5,538 nucleotides of DNA from Streptococcaceae bacterium (GTDB taxonomy: Bacteria > Bacillota > Bacilli > Lactobacillales > Streptococcaceae). Numbering within the stretch: the stretch's first letter is position 1; every line of letters begins with the position of its first letter. The notes beneath the pieces were generated by a model. That model was given only the letters and a program-made list of their open reading frames with translations. It ran no database searches and was not told the origin of the DNA. Below are positions 1 through 5,389 of the stretch, piece after piece. Location: positions 1 to 5,538 of the forward strand of contig JAISYB010000121.1 of NCBI GenBank assembly GCA_031270215.1, read 5' to 3'. The translations under genes were made by a program, and so were the position numbers.

Positions 1-228
1 GGTTACAAGCACACGGTGATTTTCCACCTCTTGAACAATCGTATTTTGATAATCTGCATCATAGTCACAATTACCACTGACAACAGTAATGCCTTGCCAA
101 ATCTTATCTTGCGCCGAAAGTTCTGAGTCGCCACAATGGAAAATAGCTGTTGCACTCCTCAAGTATCTCGCCTTTATTTCTTCAACAATCTCTCTATCTC
201 CATGAGAATCACTCATAACTATAAACAT
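1..228 (-). CDS. ysnB: YsnB/YfcE-type metallophosphoesterase, 3' end cut off by the window
   Basis: The first 76 codons of a calcineurin-like phosphoesterase are present; the rest lies beyond position 1. The protein starts MFIVMSDSHGDRE. It shows the family's metal-binding signatures: DSHG at residues 7-10, CGDSE at 32-36 (Asp34) and SGNCD at 51-55. By family, such proteins are small cytoplasmic Mn-dependent phosphodiesterases or phosphatases whose natural substrate is often unknown. The ATG at 228-226 is preceded by GGAGG at 240-236 with a 7-base gap, which fixes the start. It follows rdgB, as ysnB does in Bacillus and the yfcE homologue in streptococci. Here, however, a terminator and a probable private promoter separate the two genes. 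The family assignment is secure; the exact substrate cannot be told from the sequence. Confidence 0.93.
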   Translation of the reverse strand, partial: MFIVMSDSHGDREIVEEIKARYLRSATAIFHCGDSELSAQDKIWQGITVVSGNCDYDADYQNTIVQEVENHRVLVT

Positions 229-287
229 ATCTCAGCCTCCAAAAATATCTATGAGAAAACAACATTGCACCATCACAATCCCTATTT

Positions 288-316
288 ATTTTACCGTTTC
301 CAAGTCAAAATAACAA
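288..316 (-). promoter_or_regulatory. Probable sigma-A promoter of the metallophosphoesterase gene
   Basis: On the minus strand TTGTTA (316-311) is followed after 17 bases by TAAAAT (293-288), giving 4/6 and 5/6 matches to the consensus hexamers. The -10 ends 60 bases before the start codon at 228. It lies downstream of the rdgB terminator, so it would let this gene be transcribed separately. Inferred from hexamers only. Confidence 0.5.
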
Positions 317-380
317 TCCTTTGAAAATGCCTTTAAGCAATCATTAAGAAAGGGCTTCCTAAATTTTAGTGAAAGCGCCC

Positions 381-415
381 AAAAATGGATAACGAAATTT
401 TCAATTCGCTATCCA
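381..415 (-). terminator. Intrinsic terminator after rdgB
   Basis: On the minus strand an 11-base arm (415-405) pairs with 396-386 through one G-U pair around an 8-base loop, and ATTTTT follows directly (386-381). It begins 12 bases after the rdgB stop codon. A second, weaker bulged hairpin (380-377 plus 374-371 pairing with 359-352) lies just beyond and is followed by TTTCTT, so the end may be a tandem terminator. It should close the murI-rdgB transcript. Confidence 0.75.
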
Positions 416-426
416 GAGGTTAGATT

Positions 427-1401
427 CTAGCTTTTCCACCAAGCTTCCCAGACCTCAGAAAGCTTCCATAAAGCTTTTGCACGGTGAGAAATTTGATTTT
501 TTTCTGCCTCGGTCAATTCTGCCGATGTTTTGCCTGTATCTCCGACCAGAAACAACGGATCATAGCCAAATCCATTCTCTCCTTTTGGAATCTTAGCAAT
601 ATAGCCTGACCAGTCTGCACTAACGAGTAGTGTTTCCCGTGCAGGGTGTGCCAATGCTAGAGTCGCATGAAATTTTGCACTTCTATTTTCCGTTGGCTGT
701 GCTGATAATTCATGCAATAGCTTAGCGTTATTTCGCGCAGCTGTCGCATGTTCACCTGCAAACCTAGCGCTAAAAACGCCGGGTCGTCCGCCTAATGCTT
801 CAACCATCAATCCTGAATCATCTGCCAACACAGGTAAGCCAGTTAAATTTGCAATTGTTTCAGCCTTTAAACGCGCATTTTCTTCAAATGTCAGTCCCAC
901 TTCTTCAACAACCGGTAAATCCGGATAGTCTGCTAAGGTTTCGATATGAACACCCTTAGCTTCAAATAAATTTTTAAATTCCTTTGCTTTTCCCAAATTA
1001 TGTGTGGCAATCAAAAGCTTGTTAGGTAGGTGGCTAATTGATTCGTTTTCGGCAAGATTGTTTAATAAATCCGTCCTCAAAATGCCGCCTTGGACAATAT
1101 CAAGCCAAAATATGCGGCTGCCCTCGCTAACTATCAGCACACCAGCGCCTTGAGTTAAGCTTAGACGTCGATTTAAACTATCGTTAATTGCCATTAGGAT
1201 AAAATCAAGTAATTCTACCTTGGCTGACAGTTTAAATATTTCAATCTTAAGACCAAATTTCTCAGGCGTCAAACGATTAATCAAGTCCTCCGCCCACGAA
1301 AATTCAATCATTTCATCAAAATGATGAACACTTGTGTCAGTTGTAGCTTTCCCAATGAACCAATTATTTTCTGTTTTATATTCAAACATTTCAGTTTTCA
1401 T
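427..1401 (-). CDS. rdgB: dITP/XTP pyrophosphatase (non-canonical purine NTP pyrophosphatase) with N-terminal extension
   Basis: This is a house-cleaning enzyme of the HAM1/RdgB family. It hydrolyses dITP, XTP and related deaminated purine nucleotides to monophosphates, which prevents their incorporation into DNA and RNA. The catalytic domain occupies about residues 127-324. It carries the substrate loop THNLGKAKE (133-141), FEENA (172-176), the ADDSG metal/catalytic motif (193-197), RPGVFSARFAG (206-216), GFGYDP (277-282) and SHRAKA (305-310). The first ~125 residues form an additional domain absent from the ~200-aa enzymes of E. coli or Bacillus; as far as I know, Streptococcaceae homologues share this longer form. 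The ATG at 1401 has GGAGG (1411-1407) 5 bases upstream. The gene starts 27 bases after the murI stop, so the two are very likely co-transcribed. The role of the extension is unknown to me. Confidence 0.95.
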   Translation of the reverse strand: MKTEMFEYKTENNWFIGKATTDTSVHHFDEMIEFSWAEDLINRLTPEKFGLKIEIFKLSAKVELLDFILMAINDSLNRRLSLTQGAGVLIVSEGSRIFWLDIVQGGILRTDLLNNLAENESISHLPNKLLIATHNLGKAKEFKNLFEAKGVHIETLADYPDLPVVEEVGLTFEENARLKAETIANLTGLPVLADDSGLMVEALGGRPGVFSARFAGEHATAARNNAKLLHELSAQPTENRSAKFHATLALAHPARETLLVSADWSGYIAKIPKGENGFGYDPLFLVGDTGKTSAELTEAEKNQISHRAKALWKLSEVWEAWWKS

Positions 1402-1428
1402 TCTTTCCTCCCACGACTAAAATCACAA

Positions 1429-2250
1429 TCAGTTACTCGTGCTTAATAAATCCGATAGCTCCACATGGTGAACTTCAAAATCAGCATGAGCTAGCCAATC
1501 GTCTGCGATTTCTTTAAACAGCTTAACTGAGGCAGTCGTATATAATCTGTGCTGACGAGTTCTCAATTGCGCTGCGCTTAAATCAAAATAATCGAGTAAA
1601 ACAGAAACTTCGCTGACTGTTTCAATGCCACTGTCAATCAATAAAACACCCTCGCCTACAACATTTTGAATAATTGGTTTGAGTAGCGGATAATGTGTGC
1701 AGCCTAAAATCAAGACATCATGTTTGAATGACTTAAGTGGTTTGAGCGTTTCGGCAACGATTTTTTTAGCGATTGATGAATGTAGTTCTCCAGACTCCAC
1801 CAAGGGAGCAAATTTCGGGCAGGCAAGCTCAAAAATATTGATTGTATCATCCTTAAGCCCAATGGCACGTGTATAGCTCCTTGAATTCACTGTGCCGATT
1901 GTGCCAATAATTGACACTTGCTTTTGCTGCGTTGCTTTAATTGCTGCACGACTACCTGGTAAAATCACCCCTACCACCGGAATATCCAGTTGCCCCTTTA
2001 ATGTATCTAATGCCACAGCCGTTGCCGTGTTGCAGGCAATGACCAACATTTTGATATTTTTTCTTAGCAAAAAAGCAACTAATTCTTTGGTAAATGTGAT
2101 CACCTGCTCCTTAGGACGTGAACCATAAGGCGCTCTTGCCGAATCACCAATATAGATGACTTCTTCATTAGGGAGCTGCTTAAAAACTTCCCTGACAACT
2201 GTCAAACCACCAACGCCTGAATCTAAAAAACCAATTGGTCGATTATCCAT
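1429..2250 (-). CDS. murI: Glutamate racemase
   Basis: This enzyme interconverts L- and D-glutamate in the cytoplasm and supplies D-Glu for the peptidoglycan stem peptide. With the start chosen here the protein is 273 aa, the usual length. Both catalytic cysteines are present: Cys73 in ACNTAT and Cys184 in GCTHYP. The assisting residues are also seen: Asp10-Ser11 in GFLDSGVGG, Glu152 in VESGE and His186. The frame stays open up to a TTG at 2286, but that codon has no ribosome site and would add 12 unrelated residues. The ATG at 2250 has AAGGAG 5 bases upstream and gives the typical MDNRPIGFLDSG start. rdgB follows after 27 bases. No convincing promoter lies between the yneF terminator and murI; a TTGCTT/TATTTT pair with a 16-base spacer (in the terminator region) is the best I see and is weak. 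Expression may therefore rely partly on read-through from yneF. Confidence 0.97.
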   Translation of the reverse strand: MDNRPIGFLDSGVGGLTVVREVFKQLPNEEVIYIGDSARAPYGSRPKEQVITFTKELVAFLLRKNIKMLVIACNTATAVALDTLKGQLDIPVVGVILPGSRAAIKATQQKQVSIIGTIGTVNSRSYTRAIGLKDDTINIFELACPKFAPLVESGELHSSIAKKIVAETLKPLKSFKHDVLILGCTHYPLLKPIIQNVVGEGVLLIDSGIETVSEVSVLLDYFDLSAAQLRTRQHRLYTTASVKLFKEIADDWLAHADFEVHHVELSDLLSTSN

Positions 2251-2255
2251 AACTT

Positions 2256-2261
2256 CTCCTT
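2256..2261 (-). promoter_or_regulatory. Ribosome binding site deciding the murI start
   Basis: AAGGAG on the minus strand lies 5 bases before the ATG at 2250. It lies inside the longer reading frame opened by the TTG at 2286, which has only a T-run upstream, so the site supports the shorter 273-residue MurI. Confidence 0.85.
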
Positions 2262-2288
2262 GTGTCAAATTAAAATATTCCGACAACT

Positions 2289-2316
2289 AAAAAAAGCAAA
2301 ACAGACGCTTTGCTTT
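2289..2316 (-). terminator. Intrinsic terminator overlapping the yneF stop codon
   Basis: On the minus strand AAAGCAAA (2316-2309) pairs with TTTGCTTT (2300-2293) around an 8-base loop, and the T-run of seven continues to 2289. The 5' arm begins inside the TAA stop of yneF (2317-2315). The stem is A/T-rich with only two G-C pairs, so termination may be partial and leave murI fed by read-through. Confidence 0.65.
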
Positions 2317-2542
2317 ATTTCTTTTGGTTCGCTTGCGAATTCATTTGACGCAAAATTTGTTGTACCTTAGCCTCTTTAGGCTTTTGTCCCATTTGTGACA
2401 TCATTGTGCGAATCATGTCTTCGTTCACTGGTGGATTTTCTTTGAAATAATTCTTCATATATTTGCGTGCAAGAAAGAAACCACCGACAACACCAACAAC
2501 TAAAGCAATAACGATTAATAAAATAGCAAGTATTAAATTCAC
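2315..2542 (-). CDS. yneF: Small membrane-anchored UPF0154 protein (YneF family)
   Basis: This 75-aa protein has one N-terminal transmembrane helix (about residues 3-25, ILAILLIVIALVVGVVGGFF). A short basic/polar cytoplasmic tail follows, including ARKYMKNYFKENPPVNEDMI and MMSQMGQKPKEAKVQQILRQM. The FxxNPPVNEDMIRTMMxQMGxKPSxxKxxQ pattern is the hallmark of the UPF0154/YneF family, which is widespread in Bacillota and has no established function. The start codon is GTG at 2542-2540, preceded by AGGAG (2554-2550) with a 7-base gap. It sits directly upstream of murI, as seen in streptococci. A terminator overlaps its stop codon. Confidence 0.9.
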   Translation of the reverse strand: MNLILAILLIVIALVVGVVGGFFLARKYMKNYFKENPPVNEDMIRTMMSQMGQKPKEAKVQQILRQMNSQANQKK

Positions 2543-2574
2543 AATCTTTCTCCTCTCAAATAACTACCTTCTGT

Positions 2575-2637
2575 ATTTTAGCGCAAATGTACTGAAATTA
2601 AAAGTAATTATAGTCATTTTTACAAAAATGGCGACAA
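2575..2637 (-). promoter_or_regulatory. Candidate promoter region for yneF (two alternatives)
   Basis: Two -10-like boxes lie between the acetyltransferase gene and yneF. One is a perfect TATAAT at 2612-2607, but its best -35 (TTGTCG, 2637-2632) is 19 bases away. The other is TAAAAT at 2580-2575, with TTTTAA (2603-2598) at the ideal 17 bases but a poor match. A short A/T palindrome (about 2615-2630) overlaps the first. A promoter here is plausible, because no good terminator or continuous operon links the flanking genes, but which box is used cannot be decided. Confidence 0.35.
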
Positions 2638-2645
2638 TTATTCTC

Positions 2646-3155
2646 TCAAAGTCGTTTGATTAGCTCATAATCATCTAGGAAATAAGGGCCAATCGGCGTA
2701 CAATGCGTCCGAAATAATTCAAAGCCTAGTTTTTGATAAACCTTAAGCGCTAACTGATTTTCTCGGTTAACTCGCAAGAATAAATTTGAAAGTCCAAAGC
2801 TTTTTGCCAAGCCTTCCAGATAATTCAATACCTCTTTCATTAACCCTTTTCCACGAAATGCTTTCAGAAGATAGAGCTTTGACAAATAAAGAGATTGATC
2901 CAAAACGTCATAGGCAATATAACCAATGATTTGCGCCTCTTTTTCGACAAAATAATAGCGCCGCCCCGAAGCTATTTCTGCTAAAATCACCTCAGGTGAT
3001 TGGTAATTTTTTAGCATATATTCAACTTGAAGAGTGCCAAGGATTGCCGAAAAATGCTCCCGCCAAATTTCTTCTACCAAGGGTTGTAGACGTTCAACCT
3101 CGGCTTTTGTAGTAATTTTTCTTAAAACAACATGTTCTAAACTAAGCTTATTCAT
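2646..3155 (-). CDS. GNAT family N-acetyltransferase
   Basis: This 169-aa protein has the GNAT fold. The core strand and acetyl-CoA pyrophosphate loop are seen at LSKLYLLKAFRGKGLMKEVL (91-110; the R/Q-x-x-G-x-G/A signature is R101-G-K-G-L). The second conserved block, LRVNRENQLALKVYQKLGF (127-145), is typical of motif B, where the Asn and Tyr contact CoA. By family it moves an acetyl group from acetyl-CoA to an amine; the acceptor cannot be read from the sequence. It starts 10 bases after the menA stop, with a ribosome site (AAAGGA) in the gap, so the two genes form an operon. No functional link to menaquinone synthesis is evident. Confidence 0.88.
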   Translation of the reverse strand: MNKLSLEHVVLRKITTKAEVERLQPLVEEIWREHFSAILGTLQVEYMLKNYQSPEVILAEIASGRRYYFVEKEAQIIGYIAYDVLDQSLYLSKLYLLKAFRGKGLMKEVLNYLEGLAKSFGLSNLFLRVNRENQLALKVYQKLGFELFRTHCTPIGPYFLDDYELIKRL

Positions 3156-3165
3156 AGATTCCTTT

Positions 3166-4113
3166 CTAAATCAACTGCAATAAATAATTCATCACCAACG
3201 CCAAAATCACAGCAGCTTCAAATAATTTCAAGTTCTGAATTGAGTATTTAAATGTTTCAGCCTTGGATTGCTTTTTAACAAATCGAGCAGTGTTTTGATA
3301 AATCAAAGGCAAAAAGATTAGCGTAATCAAGGTTGTCAGTGGTAAAATCTTGAAAACAATTGACGTTAATAATAAAGCAGTCGCTAAAAGATAGATGAAT
3401 TTGAACAATTTCAAGCTTCTCGGTACACCCAGATAAGATGGCAATGTATAGCGCTCGTTTTTAATATCTTGGATTAAATCTGAAATATTATCTGCCAACA
3501 TCACATTGAAATTCAAAAGTCCACAGAACATCCCAACCAAAATCAAACTAAAAATAATTTTTAAATCTCCGATTAAGGTAAAATCCAGATGTTGAAAATC
3601 AAGATAGAGGTATTTTAAATCGTAACTATTGACATAGACGGCAATGAAAAAGCTCCCTAAACCCTCTGCTAAACAAGCTAAAACCTCGCCTAATGGGAAT
3701 CTTGAAAAAGCAAAAGGTCCATAGGTGTAAAAGACAGCGACAATTAGACATATAGCGCCAATTGGCAACAAAATCCAATTGGTAATCAAGGTTAAAATAA
3801 GACCCACAAAAATATCAATTCCTAGTAAAATCAAACAAATACGTAATGCTAAACGCTCAGGAATCCGCCGAGTGCTTAAAATATTTTCTTTTTCCTTATA
3901 AGCTTGATCCTTAGCTTTCTTATAATCCATCAAATTATTCCAAGCTGAAACGAAAAAATTAATCGAAACAAGTCCGATGATGATTAGCACACTTCGCAAT
4001 AAATCAAATTGCTTAAAATAATATGCCGAGAAAAACAAAGCAATCACGGCAGGCAGTAAAGCTGCTGGCAATGTTTGAACTCTTACAAAATTTAAAAAAG
4101 TTTTGACAGTCAT
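3166..4113 (-). CDS. menA: UbiA-family prenyltransferase, probable 1,4-dihydroxy-2-naphthoate polyprenyltransferase
   Basis: This 315-aa integral membrane protein has about eight to nine hydrophobic helices (roughly 16-32, 38-58, 90-110, 113-131, 144-162, 185-204, 237-256, 258-273, 296-314). Two Asp-rich loops of the UbiA superfamily are visible. The first is NNLMDYKKAKD (59-69) and the second DNISDLIQDIKNERYTLP (208-225); both bind the prenyl diphosphate through Mg2+. The second loop followed by TLP.YLG and the YTYGPF segment (129-134) fit MenA best. MenA attaches the polyprenyl tail to dihydroxynaphthoate in menaquinone synthesis. The ATG at 4113 has AGGAG (4126-4122) 8 bases upstream. It is the first gene of a two-gene unit with the acetyltransferase and has its own extended -10 promoter. 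Other UbiA members are possible, but none fits the context better. Confidence 0.82.
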   Translation of the reverse strand: MTVKTFLNFVRVQTLPAALLPAVIALFFSAYYFKQFDLLRSVLIIIGLVSINFFVSAWNNLMDYKKAKDQAYKEKENILSTRRIPERLALRICLILLGIDIFVGLILTLITNWILLPIGAICLIVAVFYTYGPFAFSRFPLGEVLACLAEGLGSFFIAVYVNSYDLKYLYLDFQHLDFTLIGDLKIIFSLILVGMFCGLLNFNVMLADNISDLIQDIKNERYTLPSYLGVPRSLKLFKFIYLLATALLLTSIVFKILPLTTLITLIFLPLIYQNTARFVKKQSKAETFKYSIQNLKLFEAAVILALVMNYLLQLI

Positions 4114-4160
4114 CTCTAAATCTCCTATTCTTTAACGATAAGACGTTTCCATTATCAGTT

Positions 4161-4189
4161 ATTATAACAAAGAGACAAACTATTTTCAT
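4161..4189 (-). promoter_or_regulatory. Extended -10 promoter of menA
   Basis: A perfect TATAAT (4166-4161) carries the TGn extension directly upstream. ATGAAA (4189-4184, 4/6 match to TTGACA) lies 17 bases away. Transcription would start near 4154, leaving a leader of about 40 bases before the menA ATG. Confidence 0.75.
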
Positions 4190-4439
4190 TAGTTTTAAAT
4201 TTTGGCGAGAGGTGATTTCCGTTGTGCGAGTAGAAATTGTTGGCATGAAAATTTTTTAAGATGATGTTTTCCCATCTCTCAGCTTTTTTGAATGATTTTT
4301 CTTGCACATTTTAGTTCGCATTCACTCATTGTGTCATCACGCTTAAAAGCTTGGGAGAGTATCTATTCCCAAGCTGTCTGGCTATAAACCTGCTTTTTTA
4401 AGTCCATGCCGTTTTTGGGGGGCTACCTCTCTACCACGC
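4190..4439. other. Gene-free intergenic stretch with several inverted repeats
   Basis: Between the menA promoter and the terminator of the secreted-protein gene I find no credible coding region; the open frame running from about 4246 into menA has no ribosome site and is antisense-like in composition. The left half (4190-4340) is A/T-rich and featureless apart from poly-A/T runs. The right half is more structured: a perfect 9-bp hairpin (4348-4375), a C/G-run (4417-4422), and GTTTTTG (4411-4417) complementary to CAAAAAC (4439-4445). A small RNA on either strand is possible, but I recognise no known RNA family here. Confidence 0.4.
4345..4375 (-). terminator. Second hairpin with short T-run, possible back-up terminator
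   Basis: AGCTTGGGA (4375-4367 on the minus strand) pairs perfectly with TCCCAAGCT (4356-4348) around a 10-base loop, followed by only TTTTAAG. It lies about 65 bases beyond the main terminator of the secreted-protein gene. It could be a back-up terminator or the 3' end of a short RNA transcribed from between the two hairpins. Confidence 0.45.
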
Positions 4440-4474
4440 AAAAACACTCAGACCAAAAGCACGCAGTCTGAGTG
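4440..4474 (-). terminator. Strong intrinsic terminator of the SipW-type protein gene
   Basis: CACTCAGAC (4474-4466) pairs perfectly with GTCTGAGTG (4453-4445) around a 12-base loop and is followed at once by TTTTT (4444-4440). It begins 19 bases after the stop codon. On the plus strand the same stem is followed after seven bases by a run of six T, so it might also work weakly the other way. Confidence 0.85.
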
Positions 4475-4493
4475 AATCAACTTTTTTAAACCT

Positions 4494-5309
4494 TTAATCG
4501 ACTTGTTCTGCTCGGATTGTTCCGAAATTAATGCTAATATTTGGAATACTTCCTGCTACTCGTGTAGCAAGTTCGGTGTCTTTTACGTCGTTGTCCACAG
4601 CGACAGCTTCAAAATCCCATTTCCAGAGGACAACGATATTTTTAATCTCTTTGACATTACCAAGATTAGTTGCATTATCACCATCAGTATACATGCCTGC
4701 CAATGCGTCAGTAACACTTTTCCATGGGATAACCGTAGCAGAAGAAGTGTCACCTATCTTTGTATATCTACCATTTTGCCAATCAACCGTTATATTACCT
4801 TTGCTAACCTCAATATCGGTCAAAACGGTAAATTTTAACTGATTTTTAAAGTGTGCATCATCAGTGATAGTTGCGCTTGGTACTGTATCTCCTACGGTTA
4901 ACTTATAAGTCACTTCAGTGACAGGGTCACCTTTACCTGCAGGGTCACCATTATGAATCCTAATTGTCTTATAGCCATGTGTACCGGGAGCGACAAGGTT
5001 GTCACGCCCATCGACAAAGACTGTGTCGTATATGGTGTTCGCACCATCATGACCACTATCAGCGTGCTCGCCTCTACTGTCACCACTTGCACCATAATAG
5101 TTTGGACTAAATAGAACGAGCTCTTTATTATTAACTAAACCGACATCCCAGAAAGCAACCCTTGCGCTTAGGTCGGTATCTTCGCCACTTGTTAGCGGCA
5201 ATACCGAAACATACTTGGCATAAGTGCCGGCAAAGATACCGAGTGTGGCAATTGCGCCTAAAACGCCAATACTTGCGAGTTTACGTTTATTGACTTTCCA
5301 TTTTTTCAT
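4494..5309 (-). CDS. Secreted protein with SipW/TasA-type signal peptide
   Basis: This 271-aa exported protein has a basic N-terminus (MKKWKVNKRK), a hydrophobic core (about 11-28) and then GTYAKYVS (28-35). That is the G-T-Y-A-x-(F/Y) pattern of SipW-dependent signal peptides, which an ER-type signal peptidase cleaves, as for TasA of Bacillus. The mature part starts with ARVAFWDVG (49-57), then LVAPGTHGYKTIRIHN (105-120), a TasA/camelysin-like beta-sandwich element. It ends with a VLWKWDFE segment (227-234), DTELATR (244-250) and the terminal ...RAEQVD. I associate this layout with the SipW-dependent family seen in many Bacillota. There is no LPxTG motif, C-terminal helix or cysteine, so it is probably released or assembled into fibres rather than sortase-anchored. 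The start has AAAGGGG 6 bases upstream. Fibre or biofilm function is inferred from the family, and no sipW gene lies in the window. By eye it looks less A/T-rich than the core genes. Confidence 0.8.
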   Translation of the reverse strand: MKKWKVNKRKLASIGVLGAIATLGIFAGTYAKYVSVLPLTSGEDTDLSARVAFWDVGLVNNKELVLFSPNYYGASGDSRGEHADSGHDGANTIYDTVFVDGRDNLVAPGTHGYKTIRIHNGDPAGKGDPVTEVTYKLTVGDTVPSATITDDAHFKNQLKFTVLTDIEVSKGNITVDWQNGRYTKIGDTSSATVIPWKSVTDALAGMYTDGDNATNLGNVKEIKNIVVLWKWDFEAVAVDNDVKDTELATRVAGSIPNISINFGTIRAEQVD

Positions 5310-5346
5310 CTTATTCCCCTTTCACACAACTGTTCTAAACCACGAC

Positions 5347-5389
5347 AAAATATCAACCATTAGCTGTTTTTTGGCAGCTAACGCTCAAT
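5347..5389 (-). promoter_or_regulatory. Leader hairpin, candidate attenuator/terminator before the SipW-type gene
   Basis: On the minus strand CGTTAGCTG (5383-5375) pairs with CAGCTAATG (5366-5358) with one G-U pair and an 8-base loop containing AAAAAA. The stem extends through one G-G mismatch by five more pairs (5389-5385 with 5356-5352, two of them G-U), after which A and four T follow (5351-5347). Its base overlaps the last base of the leader ORF stop codon (5391-5389). It lies 37 bases before the SipW-type start. The T-run is short, so it may be a weak terminator that a ribosome at the leader stop could melt. Alternatively it may be a simple 5' stem-loop if transcription starts at about 5395. 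Confidence 0.5.

Noticed and set aside
136..324. 62-residue plus-strand ORF
   Set aside because: It is antisense to the phosphoesterase start and its promoter, and it has no ribosome site or family resemblance.
2251..2286. Upstream TTG start for MurI giving 285 residues
   Set aside because: No ribosome site precedes it, and the proper site for the ATG at 2250 lies inside this extension.
4013..4246. 77-residue minus-strand ORF spanning the menA promoter
   Set aside because: It overlaps menA in another frame, has no ribosome site, and its composition is that of non-coding DNA.
4190..4440. T-box, TPP riboswitch or 6S RNA in the menA upstream region
   Set aside because: GAGAGATGGG and CTGAGAG looked suggestive, but the T-box antiterminator core and the TPP ACCTGAT element are absent. 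The menA promoter lies downstream of the region, so it would not be in the menA leader.
4503..4842. Two plus-strand ORFs of 103 and 111 residues, plus a 61-residue minus-strand frame at 4910-5095
   Set aside because: They are shadows of the SipW-type gene, whose signal peptide, conserved segments and ribosome site show the true frame.
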